DNA from: Streptomyces narbonensis
GTDB lineage: Bacteria; Actinomycetota; Actinomycetes; Streptomycetales; Streptomycetaceae
DNA: 64,000 nt
NCBI RefSeq assembly: GCF_014649015.1
Contig: NZ_BMSF01000010.1
Span: 62,001 to 126,000, forward strand
Direction of reading: 5' to 3'
The notes under the pieces were generated by a model. It was given only the letters and a program-made list of their open reading frames with translations, was not told where the DNA came from and made no database searches. This document shows positions 41,511 to 50,543 of the stretch, in pieces. Position 1 is the first letter of the stretch. Each line of letters opens with the position of its first letter. The position numbers and the translations under genes were made by a program.

Positions 41511-42292
41511 GCACGCCGGTGATCCACGACCCGACGACGCTTCCGTCGGACGACAACGTCAATCCGTACACCTTCTGCGTGGAGCTCAAGGGCTCCCAGT
41601 GGTTCTTGCAGAAGGGCAAGATGATCGCCTATTACGGGCGGATCGAGTTCAACGGCATCGGGCACGGGCGGCTCGACCGGCTGGTCCGCACGTCGTTCCA
41701 CTCGCCGCTGCACGCGAGCGACTGGGTGGTCGCCGAGGGCAGCGGCAAGATGCTGCTCGCGGACCGGGCCTTCGACGTGAACTCGTTCGACCTGGACCAG
41801 GGCAACCTGACGATCCGCTCGGGCAACCTGCTCGCCTATGAGCCGACGCTCGCGCTGAAGCAGTCGATCGTGCCGGGTTTCGTGACGCTGATCGGCACGG
41901 GCAAGTTCGTGGCCGCGTCGAACGGCCCGGTGGTCTTCATGGAGCCGCCGATGCGGGTGGACCCGCAGGCGCTGGTCGGCTGGGCCGACTGCCCCTCCCC
42001 CTGTCATCATTACGACCACGGCTACATGACGGGCGTCATGGGCGGTGTACGGGCCCTGACGGGGATCGGCGGCACCTCGGGCGAGGAGCACCAGTTCGAG
42101 TTCGTGGGCGCGGGCACGGTCCTGCTCCAGTCGACGGAGCTGCTCATGGCGGACCGGGCGATCGGCGGTCCGCCCGCGCAGGCGGGAGTGCCGGGCGGCC
42201 ACGGTGCGCACGGTTCCGGCCAGAGCGTGCCGGGCTCGGTACCGCGCCTTCCCGGCCAGCTCGGTGACCTCCAGCGGCGCTTCGGTCTGTGA
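41507..42292 (+). CDS. AIM24-family protein 3
   Basis: A 261-residue AIM24 paralogue, longer at both ends. The core shows KGKMIAYYGRIEFNGIGHGR and LTIRSGNLLAYEPTLALKQS. CPSPCHHYDHGY near residue 165 is a Cys/His cluster absent from the other two and might bind a metal. The C-terminus is Gly/His/Pro-rich (GVPGGHGAHGSGQSVPGSVP). GTG 41507 overlaps the upstream stop (GTGA). The three proteins may form a hetero-oligomer. Confidence 0.88.
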   Translation: MSTPVIHDPTTLPSDDNVNPYTFCVELKGSQWFLQKGKMIAYYGRIEFNGIGHGRLDRLVRTSFHSPLHASDWVVAEGSGKMLLADRAFDVNSFDLDQGNLTIRSGNLLAYEPTLALKQSIVPGFVTLIGTGKFVAASNGPVVFMEPPMRVDPQALVGWADCPSPCHHYDHGYMTGVMGGVRALTGIGGTSGEEHQFEFVGAGTVLLQSTELLMADRAIGGPPAQAGVPGGHGAHGSGQSVPGSVPRLPGQLGDLQRRFGL

Positions 42293-42340
42293 GCGGTAGT
42301 CTGCGGAGTGTGACGTCTTCGAACGCACGCTCCCAGACTT

Positions 42341-42369
42341 CGTCAAGTATTCAACTTCTTAGGTAGAAT
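42341..42369 (+). promoter_or_regulatory. AT-rich promoter/operator of the second MarR gene
   Basis: TAGAAT (42364-42369) lies 6 bases before ATG 42376, so the message is probably leaderless. AAGT-N5-ACTT (about 42345-42357) is a dyad over the -35/-10 spacer that could be an autorepression site. The low GC content stands out. Confidence 0.55.
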
Positions 42370-42375
42370 CCATAC

Positions 42376-42852
42376 ATGGAGACCGAGACCGCCACCCCGT
42401 GGCTCACCGACGGCGAGCAGTGCGCCTGGCGCACGTTCCTGGACGTCCAGAGGATGCTGACGCACCAGCTGGAGAAGGACCTCCAGCCCTTCGGACTGAC
42501 GATGAACGACTACGAGATCCTGGTGAACCTCTCGGAGTCGGCGGAGCGGCGGCTGCGCATGAGCGACCTGGCCACGGCCACCCTCCAGTCGAAGAGCCGG
42601 CTCTCCCACCAGATCACCCGGATGGAGAACGCCGGACTCGTCCGGCGCGAGAACTGCGAGTCGGACCGTCGCGGGCTGTACGCCGTCCTCACGGACGACG
42701 GCATGGACACCATGCGCAAGGTCGCCCCGCACCACGTCGAATCGGTGCGCAGGCACTTCATCGACCAGATCGGCCCCGACGCCCTCGGAGACCTCCACGA
42801 GTCCCTGAAGCCCATCGCGGAGCAGCTCCGCGGGCGGCGCGGGAAGCCGTGA
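42376..42852 (+). CDS. MarR-family regulator, possible AbsC orthologue
   Basis: A 158-residue MarR protein. The winged helix is around RRLRMSDLATATLQSKSRLS and ENCESDRRGLYAVLT. The His and Cys residues (HHVESVRRHF, ENCESD) could contribute metal sites. The length and position between filP/meaB and icmA suggest the zinc-dependent antibiotic regulator AbsC of S. coelicolor (SCO5405), but I cannot align it, so no symbol is given. Leaderless start; followed by an 18-bp hairpin. Confidence 0.88.
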   Translation: METETATPWLTDGEQCAWRTFLDVQRMLTHQLEKDLQPFGLTMNDYEILVNLSESAERRLRMSDLATATLQSKSRLSHQITRMENAGLVRRENCESDRRGLYAVLTDDGMDTMRKVAPHHVESVRRHFIDQIGPDALGDLHESLKPIAEQLRGRRGKP

Positions 42853-42870
42853 CCTGACAAAGAAGAGCAA

Positions 42871-42910
42871 CGGGAAGGGCCTCTCCGGACTGCCGGAGAG
42901 GCCCTTCCCG
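42871..42910. terminator. 18-bp perfect hairpin between marR and meaB
   Basis: Positions 42871-42888 pair with 42893-42910 around ACTG, between convergent genes. Confidence 0.88.
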
Positions 42911-42926
42911 TGTTCGCCCAGCCGGG

Positions 42927-43883
42927 TCAGTTGCCCGTCAGGCTCGCGACCAGCTCGTCGGAGGCCGCGTACGGGTCGAGCTCACCCGCGACGATCCGCT
43001 CGGCCAGCGCGTCCAGGCGCCGGTCGCCGTGCAGGTCGCCGATGCGCTCGCGCAGGGCGGTGACCGCGATGGTCTCCACCTCGCGGGCGGCACGGGACCG
43101 GCGGCGGTCCGCGAGCACGCCGTGCTCCTCCATCCACGCGCGGTGCTTCTCCAGGGCCTCCACGACCTCGTCGATGCCCTCGCCGCGCGCCGCGACCGTC
43201 TTGACGATCGGCGGCCGCCAGTCGCCGGCGGACCGCGCCTCGCCCAGGCCCAGCATGTGGTTGAGCTCGCGGGCGGTGGCGTCCGCGCCGTCCCGGTCCG
43301 CCTTGTTCACCACGTACAGGTCGCCGATCTCCAGGATGCCCGCCTTCGCGGCCTGGATCCCGTCGCCCATGCCCGGCGCGAGGAGGACGACCGAGGTGTC
43401 GGCCTGCGAGGCGATCTCCACCTCGGACTGCCCGACGCCGACGGTCTCCACGAGGATCACCTCGCAGCCGGCCGCGTCCAGGACGCGGATGGCCTGCGGG
43501 GCCGACCAGGCGAGGCCGCCCAGGTGGCCGCGGGTGGCCATGGAGCGGATGTAGACGCCCGGGTCGGAGGCGTGCTCCGACATCCGGACCCGGTCGCCGA
43601 GCAGCGCTCCCCCGCTGAACGGGGAGGACGGGTCGACGGCCAGGACGCCGACCCGCTTGCCCGCCCGCCGGTAGGCGGAGACCAGCGCCGAGGTCGACGT
43701 CGACTTGCCGACGCCGGGCGAGCCGGTCAGGCCCACCACGTACGCGCCGCCGGTGAGCGGCGCGAGCGCCGCCATCACCTCGCGCAGCTGCGGGGACGCC
43801 CCCTCCACGAGCGAGATCAGCCGGGCCACTGCCCGCGGCCTGCCCTCACGTGCCTGGGCGACGAGTTCGGGGACGTCCACCAT
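42927..43883 (-). CDS. meaB: Methylmalonyl-CoA mutase-associated GTPase MeaB
   Basis: A 318-residue G3E P-loop GTPase that loads and protects B12 in acyl-CoA mutases. Walker A GSPGVGKST is at 54-62, the switch region ETVGVGQSEVEIA and base-recognition NKAD (VVNKADRDGA) follow, and the C-terminal helix-rich dimerisation arm is complete. AAGGAG precedes ATG 43883, 24 bases after the thiolase stop, so the two are cotranscribed. Its partner could be IcmA, encoded in this window, or methylmalonyl-CoA mutase elsewhere. Confidence 0.95.
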   Translation of the reverse strand: MVDVPELVAQAREGRPRAVARLISLVEGASPQLREVMAALAPLTGGAYVVGLTGSPGVGKSTSTSALVSAYRRAGKRVGVLAVDPSSPFSGGALLGDRVRMSEHASDPGVYIRSMATRGHLGGLAWSAPQAIRVLDAAGCEVILVETVGVGQSEVEIASQADTSVVLLAPGMGDGIQAAKAGILEIGDLYVVNKADRDGADATARELNHMLGLGEARSAGDWRPPIVKTVAARGEGIDEVVEALEKHRAWMEEHGVLADRRRSRAAREVETIAVTALRERIGDLHGDRRLDALAERIVAGELDPYAASDELVASLTGN

Positions 43884-43907
43884 CTGCGCTGCTCCTTGAG
43901 TACGGAA

Positions 43908-45116
43908 CTACTTGCCGTTGCCGGGGACACGGACGATCAGCGCGTCACCCTGGCCGCCGCCGCCGCACAGGGCCGCCGCGCCGATGCCGCCGCCGCGCCG
44001 CTTGAGCTCCAGGGCGAGGTGCAGCACCACACGGGCGCCGGACATGCCGATCGGGTGACCCAAGGCGATGGCGCCGCCGTTGACGTTCACCTTCTCGGAG
44101 GTGACGCCGAGGTCCTTCATTGACTGGTGCGCGACCGCCGCGAAGGCCTCGTTGATCTCGATCAGGTCGAGGTCCTCGACGGCCAGGCCGTCCTTCTTGA
44201 GGGCGTGCAGGATGGCGTTGGACGGCTGCGACTGGAGCGAGTTGTCCGGGCCCGCGACGTTGCCGTGGGCGCCGATCTCGGCGATCCACTCCAGGCCCAG
44301 CTCCTCGGCCTTGGCCTTGCTCATCACGACGACGGCGGCGGCGCCGTCGGAGATCTGCGAGGAGGTGCCGGCGGTGATGGTGCCGTCCTTGGCGAAGGCC
44401 GGACGGAGCTTGCCGAGGGACTCGGCGGTGGTCTCCGCGCGGATGCCCTCGTCCTTGGCGAAGATCACCGGCTCGCCCTTGCGCTGCGGGATCTCGACCG
44501 GGGTGATCTCGGCCTCGAAGATGCCGTTCTTCTGGGCGGCGGCGGCACGCTGGTGCGAGAGGGCGGCGATCTCGTCCTGCACGTCGCGCGGGATGCCCAG
44601 GCGCGTGTTGTGCTTCTCGGTGGACTCGCCCATGGCGATGTTCTCGAAGGCGTCCGTGAGGCCGTCGTACGCCATGGCGTCGAGCATCTCGATCGCGCCG
44701 TACTTGTAGCCCTCACGGGACTTCGGGAGCAGGTGCGGGGCGTTGGTCATCGACTCCTGGCCGCCGGCGACGACCACGTCGAACTCACCGGCGCGGATCA
44801 GCTGGTCGGCGAGCGCGATGGCGTCGAGACCGGACAGACACACCTTGTTGATGGTGAGGGCCGGGACGTTCATCGGGATGCCGGCCTTGACGGCGGCCTG
44901 GCGGGCGGGGATCTGCCCGGCGCCCGCCTGGAGCACCTGGCCCATGATCACGTACTGCACCTGGTCGCCGCCGATGCCCGCACGGTCGAGGGCGGCCTTG
45001 ATCGCGAAACCGCCGAGGTCCGCGCCCGAGAAGGACTTGAGCGAGCCGAGCAGGCGACCCATGGGCGTGCGGGCGCCCGCGACGATCACTGAGGTGGTAC
45101 CGGTCGTTCCAGACAT
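43908..45116 (-). CDS. Acetyl-CoA C-acetyltransferase (thiolase)
   Basis: A 402-residue thiolase condensing two acetyl-CoA to acetoacetyl-CoA, or the reverse. The nucleophile is Cys93 ([10 protein letters not shown]), with His in [10 protein letters not shown] and the second Cys in [11 protein letters not shown]. The length is standard. It is the first gene of thiolase-meaB and divergent from methylmalonyl-CoA epimerase with 138 bases between starts, linking C4 and C3 acyl-CoA handling. With the 3-hydroxybutyryl-CoA dehydrogenase at 62001 it could supply butyryl-CoA for IcmA. Confidence 0.95.
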   Translation of the reverse strand: MSGTTGTTSVIVAGARTPMGRLLGSLKSFSGADLGGFAIKAALDRAGIGGDQVQYVIMGQVLQAGAGQIPARQAAVKAGIPMNVPALTINKVCLSGLDAIALADQLIRAGEFDVVVAGGQESMTNAPHLLPKSREGYKYGAIEMLDAMAYDGLTDAFENIAMGESTEKHNTRLGIPRDVQDEIAALSHQRAAAAQKNGIFEAEITPVEIPQRKGEPVIFAKDEGIRAETTAESLGKLRPAFAKDGTITAGTSSQISDGAAAVVVMSKAKAEELGLEWIAEIGAHGNVAGPDNSLQSQPSNAILHALKKDGLAVEDLDLIEINEAFAAVAHQSMKDLGVTSEKVNVNGGAIALGHPIGMSGARVVLHLALELKRRGGGIGAAALCGGGGQGDALIVRVPGNGK

Positions 45117-45218
45117 GAGGCACGGCCCCTAGGGATGAGGAGTGAACGAGGGTTTACCGCCAATGTACTGAGGCGCGGCGCGCGCGGTCACCGGGCAGCC
45201 GGTGTGATCGCGCGCACG

Positions 45219-45247
45219 TTGCGTAACCGCCCTTCTGGCGCTGGACT
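45219..45247 (+). promoter_or_regulatory. Candidate promoter of methylmalonyl-CoA epimerase
   Basis: TTGCGT (45219-45224), a 17-base spacer and TGGACT (45242-45247), 7 bases before ATG 45255. The transcript would be leaderless, although AGGGGG also lies directly before the ATG. Confidence 0.45.
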
Positions 45248-45254
45248 AGGGGGC

Positions 45255-45707
45255 ATGCTGACGCGTATCGACCACATCGGGATCGCCTGTTTCGACCTCG
45301 ACAAGACTGTCGAGTTCTACCGTGCGACGTACGGATTCGAGGTGTTCCACACCGAGGTCAACGAAGAGCAGGGTGTCCGCGAGGCCATGCTCAAGATCAA
45401 CGAGACCTCGGACGGCGGGGCCTCCTACCTCCAGCTCCTGGAGCCGACCCGCGAGGACTCCGCGGTGGGCAAGTGGCTCGCCAAGAACGGCGAGGGCGTG
45501 CACCACATCGCCTTCGGCACCGCGGACGTCGACGGTGACGCCGCGGACATCCGTTCCAAGGGCGTCCGTGTCCTCTACGACGAGCCGCGCATCGGTTCGA
45601 TGGGCTCCCGCATCACCTTCCTCCACCCCAAGGACTGCCACGGCGTCCTCACGGAACTGGTCACCTCGGCGAAGCCGTCCGCTGACCACTCCTCAGCGGA
45701 GCACTGA
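45255..45707 (+). CDS. Methylmalonyl-CoA epimerase
   Basis: A 150-residue vicinal-oxygen-chelate enzyme interconverting (R)- and (S)-methylmalonyl-CoA. Metal ligands are visible: His7 (RIDHIGIACFDL), His in GEGVHHIAFG and Glu in VLTELVTS. Length is typical. ATG 45255 was chosen over a start at 45135, which would overlap the divergent thiolase promoter. The pairing with meaB across the divergent promoter supports a methylmalonyl-CoA node feeding polyketide synthesis. The scy promoter overlaps its stop codon. Confidence 0.94.
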   Translation: MLTRIDHIGIACFDLDKTVEFYRATYGFEVFHTEVNEEQGVREAMLKINETSDGGASYLQLLEPTREDSAVGKWLAKNGEGVHHIAFGTADVDGDAADIRSKGVRVLYDEPRIGSMGSRITFLHPKDCHGVLTELVTSAKPSADHSSAEH

Positions 45708-45733
45708 CCTCCGGATTCCTGGCCCGGTAGAGT
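45705..45733 (+). promoter_or_regulatory. Candidate scy promoter
   Basis: TGACCT (45705-45710), a 17-base spacer, then TAGAGT (45728-45733). It would give a leader of about 180 bases before the GTG at 45921. Confidence 0.4.
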
Positions 45734-45920
45734 GGGCGGCTCCGGGCCGGGGCCGGTCGGGGCCGCTCCACGTGGCACCGAAGTCGGGATGTCGGGGTCG
45801 TCCGATCCATCACGATTCCTCGGGGGTCCGTTCTCGTCGGTGAGGACGGTGCTCGTTGGAGTTGCGATCAGGGTTGGGGTCTCCCCTGCTCGAAGAGCTC
45901 GGGGAAGGATGGACCGCGCA

Positions 45921-48900
45921 GTGCGGGGCTACGAACGCCAGGAGAGCCACCGAGCTGAAGACGACCATCTCGCCCGGTTCGAAGCCGAGATGGACCGGCT
46001 GAAGACCGAGCGGGAGAAGGCCGTCCAGCACGCCGAGGACCTCGGCTACCAGGTCGAGGTCTTGCGTGCCAAGCTCCATGAGGCGCGCCGCACGATCGCG
46101 TCCCGGCCCGCGTACGACAGCGCGGACATCGGCTACCAGGCCGAGCAGCTGCTGCGCAACGCGCAGGCCCAGGCCGAGCAGCTCCGCCAGGACGCCGAGC
46201 GCGAGCTGCGCGAGGCCCGCGCCCAGACACAGCGCATCCTCCAGGAGCACGCCGAGCACCAGTCCCGGCTCCAGGCCGAGCTGCACAACGAGGCGGTCCA
46301 GCGCCGTCAGCAGCTGGACCAGGAACTCAACGAGCGCCGCCAGACCGTCGAGGCGCACGTCAACGAGAACGTCGCCTGGGCCGAGCAGCTGCGCGCCCGT
46401 ACGGAGTCCCAGGCCCGCCGCCTGATGGAGGAGTCCCGCGCGGAGGCCGAGCAGGCGCTCGCCACCGCCCGAGCCGAGGCCACCCGGCTCGCCGAGGAGA
46501 CCAGCCGCCGCGTCGGCACCGAGGCCGAGGCCGCCCGAGCCGAGGCCGAGGCGATCCTGCTGCGCGCCCGCAAGGACGCCGAGCGGCTCCTGGGCGCCGC
46601 CTCCAGCCAGGCCCAGGAGGCCACGGCCCACGCCGAGCAGCTCCGCTCCACCACCACCGCCGAGACGGACCAGGCCCGCCGCCAGGCCACCGAGCTCTCC
46701 CGCGCCGCCGAGCAGCGCCTGCAGGAGGCCGAGGAGAAGCTCCGGCTGGCCGGCGCCGAGGCCGAGAAGGCCCTCACGGAGGCCAAGGAGGCCGCCGCCA
46801 GGCAGCTCGCCTCCGCGGAGTCGGTCAACGAGCAGCGCACCCGCACCGCCAAGACGGAGATCGCCCGGCTCGTCGGCGAGGCCACCAAGGACGCCGAGGC
46901 CCTCAAGTCCGAGGCCGAGGAGAAGCTCCGCGAGGCGACCGCCGAAGCCGAGAAGCTGGTCTCGGAGGCCTCGGAGAAGGCCCGTACGGCCGTGGCCGAG
47001 GACTCCGCCGCCGCGCTCGCCAAGGCCGCCCGCAGCGCCGAGGAGATCCTCACCAAGGCGTCCGAGGACGCCCGCGAGACCACCCGCAAGGCCTCCGAGG
47101 AGGCCGAGCGGATCCGCCGCGAGGCCGAGACCGAGATGGACCGGCTGCGGACCCGGGCCGAGGAGCAGGCCGACGAACTGCTCGGCTCGGCGAAGGACGA
47201 CACCAAGGAGTACCGCGCCAAGACGGTCGAGCTCCAGGAGGAGGCCCGCCGGCTGCGCGGCGAGGCCGAACAGCTGCGCGCCGAGGCCATCGCGGAGGGC
47301 GAGCGGATCCGCGGCGAGGCCCGCCGCGAGGCCCTCCAGCAGATCGAGGAGGCGGCCGGCACCGCCGAGGAGCTGCTGACCAAGGCCCGTACGGACTCCG
47401 AGGAGCTCCGCACCAAGGCCGGCGCCGAGAGCGAGCGGGTCAAGTCGGAGGCCGTCGAGCGCGCCCAGACGCTCCGCGCGCAGGCCGAGGAGACCCTGGA
47501 GCGCACCCGCGCCGAGGCCGAGCGGCTGCGCGCCGAGGCCGAGGAGCAGGCGGAGTCGGTCAAGGAGGCGGCCGAGGAGGCCGCCGCCGGGCTGCGCGCG
47601 GACGCCGAGCGGGCCGCCGAGGCACGCCGCGCCGAGGCCGCCGACGAGCTGACCCGGCTGCACACCGACGCCGAGACGAAGCTCGCGGCGGCCGGACAGG
47701 AGCTGACCGACGCCCGCGCCGAGAGCGAGCGCATCCGGCGCGAGACCGCCGAGGAGACCGAGCGGCTCCGCACGGAGGCGGCCGAGCGCGTCCGTACGCT
47801 CCAGGAGCAGGCCGAGCAGGAGGCCGAGCGGCTGCGCGCCGAGGCGTCTTCGGACGCCTCCACCGCGCGGAGCGAGGCCGAGGCCGCGGCCGTACGGCTC
47901 CGCACGGAGGCCTCGGACGAGGCCGAGCGCCTGAGGTCCGAGGCGCAGGAGACCGCCGACCGTGTGCGGGCCGAGGCCGCGGCAGCCGCCGAGCGCGTGG
48001 CCGCCGAGGCCGCCGAGGCCCTGAGCGCCGCGCAGGAGGAGGCCAACCGGCGCCGCCGGGAGGCCGAGGAGACGCTGGACTCGGCCCGCTCCGAGGCCGG
48101 CCGCGAGCGCGAGCTCGCCCGCGAGCAGTCCGAGGAGCTCCTCGCCGCCGCCCGCAAGCGCGTCGAGGACGCCCAGACCGAGGCGCAGCGCCTGGTCGAG
48201 GAGGCGGACGCCCGGGCGACCGACATGGTCACCGCCGCCGAACAGACCGCCCAGGAGGTGCGGGACTCGGTCGCCGGTCTTCGCGAGCAGGCCGAAGAGG
48301 AGATCGCCGGGCTGCGCAGCGCCGCGGAGCACGCGGCCGAGCGGACCCGCACCGAAGCACAGGAAGAGGCGGACCGGGTCCGGGCCGACGCGTACGAGGA
48401 GCGGGAGCGGGCGTCCGAGGACGCCGCCCGCACCCGGGCGCGCGCCCAGGAGGAGTCGGAGGCCGCGAAGGCGCTGGCCGAGCGGACCGTCGGGGACGCG
48501 ATCGCCGAGTCGGAGAAGCTGCGGGCGGACACCGCGGAGTACGCGCAGCGGGTACGCACCGAGGTGACGGACTCGCTCGCCTCGGCGGAGCAGGACGCGG
48601 CCCGCACGCGGGCGGACGCCCGGGACGACGCGAACCGGATCCGCTCGGAGGCCGCCGAGAAGGCCGAGACGGTGGTCGGCGAGGCGCGTGCGGAGGCGGA
48701 CCGGATCGGCGCCGAGGCCGAGCAGGTCCTCGACGAGGCCCGCAAGGCCGCCGACAAGCGCCGCAGCGACGCCGCCCAGCAGGCCGACGCGCTCGTCGGC
48801 GAGGCGACGATCGAGGCCGAGCGGATCGGCGCCGAGGCGGCCGCCGAGGCCGAGCGGCTCACGACCGAGGCCGCCGAGCTCCTGGAGAGCACCGAGCAGG

Positions 48901-50429
48901 ACGCGCTGCGGCTCCGCACCGAGGCCGAGCAGGTCAAGGCCGACGGCGAGGCGCACGTGGAGGCGCTGCGGGCCGCGGCGATCGCGGACGGCGAGCAGGT
49001 CCTCGACGAGGCCCGCAAGGCCGCCGACAAGCGCCGCAGCGACGCCGCCGAGCAGGCCGACGCGCTCATGGCCGAGGCGACGAGCGAGGCCGAGCGGCTC
49101 ACCGCCGAGGCGGTCGAGCTCATGGAGACGACCGAGCAGGACGCACTGCGGCTCCGCACCGAGGCCGAGCAGGTCAAGATCGACGGGGAGGCGCACGCCC
49201 AGGCCCTGCGGACGGCCGCCCTCGCGGACGGCGAGCAGGTCCTCGACGAGGCCCGCAAGGCCGCCGACAAGCGCCGCAGCGACGCCGCCCAGCAGGCCGA
49301 CGCGCTCGTCGCCGAGGCGACGGCCGAGGCCGAGCGGATCACCCGCGAGGCGGCCGAGCTGTCCGACGCGGTCACGGCGGACGCCCGGGCCGAGGCCGAG
49401 CGGATCGCGGCGGAGGCCGCCGAGCAGGCGGCCCGGACCGTCGCGGAGGCCGAGCGCCACAAGGCCGAGGCCCAGGCGGAGGCGACCGCGGCGGTGGAGA
49501 CCGCCCAGCAGGACGCCGAGCGGATCCGCGCGGAGTCGGAGCAGCTCAAGGCGGACGCCGCGGCGGCGGCCGAGCAGATGCGCTCGGAGGCTCGCGAGGA
49601 GGCGGACCGGACGCTCGACGAGGCCCGGGACGCGGGCGCGCGGAAGCGTTCGGACGCGGCCGAGCAGGCGGACCAGCTGATCGCGAAGGCACAGGAGGAG
49701 GCGCTGCGCGCCACCACCGAGGCCGAGACGCAGGCGGACACCATGGTCGGCGCGGCCCGCAAGGAGGCCGAGCGGATCGTCGCCGAGGCGACCGTCGAGG
49801 GCAACTCGCTGGTGGAGAAGGCCCGTACGGACGCCGACGAACTGCTGGTCGGGGCGCGCACCGACGCGACGGCCATAAGGGACCGGTCCGAGGAGCTGCG
49901 GGGCCGCGTCGAGGGCGAGATCGAAGAGCTGCACGACCGGGCGCGGCGCGAGACCGCCGAACAGATGAAGACGGCCGGCGAGCGCGTCGACAAGCTGGTC
50001 AAGGCCGCGACGGAACAGCGCGCCGAGGCGGAGGAGAAGGCGAAGGAGCTGCTTTCCGACGCGAGTTCCGAGGCGAGCAAGGTCCGTATCGCGGCCGTCC
50101 GGAAGGCGGAGGCGCTCCTCAAGGAGGCCGAGCAGAAGAAGGCGTCGCTCGTCGCGGAGGCCGAAGGCATCAAGGCGGAGGCCGAGCAGCTGCGGGCCGA
50201 CGCGGAGGCCGAGGCCGAGCGGACCGTCGAGGAGGGCAAGCGGGAGCTGGAGGTGCTCGTGCGCAGGCGCGAGGACATCAATGCCGAGATCTCCCGTGTC
50301 CAGGACGTGCTGGAGGCGTTGGAGTCTTTCGAGACACCATCGGCGGGGGCGAAGACCGTCGGGGCGGGCGCCAAGGCGGGCGCGTCGTCAGGTATCACCC
50401 GTTCGAGTGGCAAGTCTCTGGACGGCTAG
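45921..50429 (+). CDS. scy: Scy, coiled-coil polarisome scaffold
   Basis: About 1502 residues, nearly all Ala/Glu/Arg-rich coiled coil in 11-residue (hendecad) units, the pattern described for Scy. The N-terminus VRGYERQESHRAEDDHLARF and DRLKTEREKAVQHAEDLGYQ is the conserved head. The protein organises tip growth with DivIVA and FilP. GTG 45921 was chosen by similarity to the known N-terminus and AAGGA upstream; ATG 45909 is the alternative. It is clearly longer than the roughly 1326-residue S. coelicolor protein, and three near-identical blocks at 48723, 48996 and 49236 show recent internal duplication. Next gene is filP. Confidence 0.94.
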   Translation: MRGYERQESHRAEDDHLARFEAEMDRLKTEREKAVQHAEDLGYQVEVLRAKLHEARRTIASRPAYDSADIGYQAEQLLRNAQAQAEQLRQDAERELREARAQTQRILQEHAEHQSRLQAELHNEAVQRRQQLDQELNERRQTVEAHVNENVAWAEQLRARTESQARRLMEESRAEAEQALATARAEATRLAEETSRRVGTEAEAARAEAEAILLRARKDAERLLGAASSQAQEATAHAEQLRSTTTAETDQARRQATELSRAAEQRLQEAEEKLRLAGAEAEKALTEAKEAAARQLASAESVNEQRTRTAKTEIARLVGEATKDAEALKSEAEEKLREATAEAEKLVSEASEKARTAVAEDSAAALAKAARSAEEILTKASEDARETTRKASEEAERIRREAETEMDRLRTRAEEQADELLGSAKDDTKEYRAKTVELQEEARRLRGEAEQLRAEAIAEGERIRGEARREALQQIEEAAGTAEELLTKARTDSEELRTKAGAESERVKSEAVERAQTLRAQAEETLERTRAEAERLRAEAEEQAESVKEAAEEAAAGLRADAERAAEARRAEAADELTRLHTDAETKLAAAGQELTDARAESERIRRETAEETERLRTEAAERVRTLQEQAEQEAERLRAEASSDASTARSEAEAAAVRLRTEASDEAERLRSEAQETADRVRAEAAAAAERVAAEAAEALSAAQEEANRRRREAEETLDSARSEAGRERELAREQSEELLAAARKRVEDAQTEAQRLVEEADARATDMVTAAEQTAQEVRDSVAGLREQAEEEIAGLRSAAEHAAERTRTEAQEEADRVRADAYEERERASEDAARTRARAQEESEAAKALAERTVGDAIAESEKLRADTAEYAQRVRTEVTDSLASAEQDAARTRADARDDANRIRSEAAEKAETVVGEARAEADRIGAEAEQVLDEARKAADKRRSDAAQQADALVGEATIEAERIGAEAAAEAERLTTEAAELLESTEQDALRLRTEAEQVKADGEAHVEALRAAAIADGEQVLDEARKAADKRRSDAAEQADALMAEATSEAERLTAEAVELMETTEQDALRLRTEAEQVKIDGEAHAQALRTAALADGEQVLDEARKAADKRRSDAAQQADALVAEATAEAERITREAAELSDAVTADARAEAERIAAEAAEQAARTVAEAERHKAEAQAEATAAVETAQQDAERIRAESEQLKADAAAAAEQMRSEAREEADRTLDEARDAGARKRSDAAEQADQLIAKAQEEALRATTEAETQADTMVGAARKEAERIVAEATVEGNSLVEKARTDADELLVGARTDATAIRDRSEELRGRVEGEIEELHDRARRETAEQMKTAGERVDKLVKAATEQRAEAEEKAKELLSDASSEASKVRIAAVRKAEALLKEAEQKKASLVAEAEGIKAEAEQLRADAEAEAERTVEEGKRELEVLVRRREDINAEISRVQDVLEALESFETPSAGAKTVGAGAKAGASSGITRSSGKSLDG
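48723..49310 (+). repeat. Three near-identical blocks inside scy
   Basis: Blocks encoding QVLDEARKAADKRRSDAA start at 48723, 48996 and 49236 and are almost identical at DNA level for about 75 bases. The periods are 273 and 240 bases, that is 91 and 80 residues, differing by exactly 11 residues (one hendecad). Confidence 0.9.
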
Positions 50430-50543
50430 CCACTCGAAAGGCTGGACATTCTCCAGATCAAACGGGCATACGCTCGATGACACGCCGCTCCGGCCCCTAG
50501 GATTCCCTCTAACACCTCACCGGTCTCATTCGACAGGAACCCC

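Noticed and set aside
42376-42852. Firm naming of the MarR gene as absC
   Set aside because: Length and position fit, but without alignment the identity cannot be confirmed, so the symbol was left blank.
48723-49310. Insertion sequence or transposon inside scy
   Set aside because: The repeats are in frame, code coiled coil, and have no terminal inverted repeats or transposase.
45810-50413. Two long minus-strand frames opposite scy (1374 and 1368 codons)
   Set aside because: They are low-complexity mirror frames of the repetitive scy gene; the plus strand gives the known Scy coiled coil.
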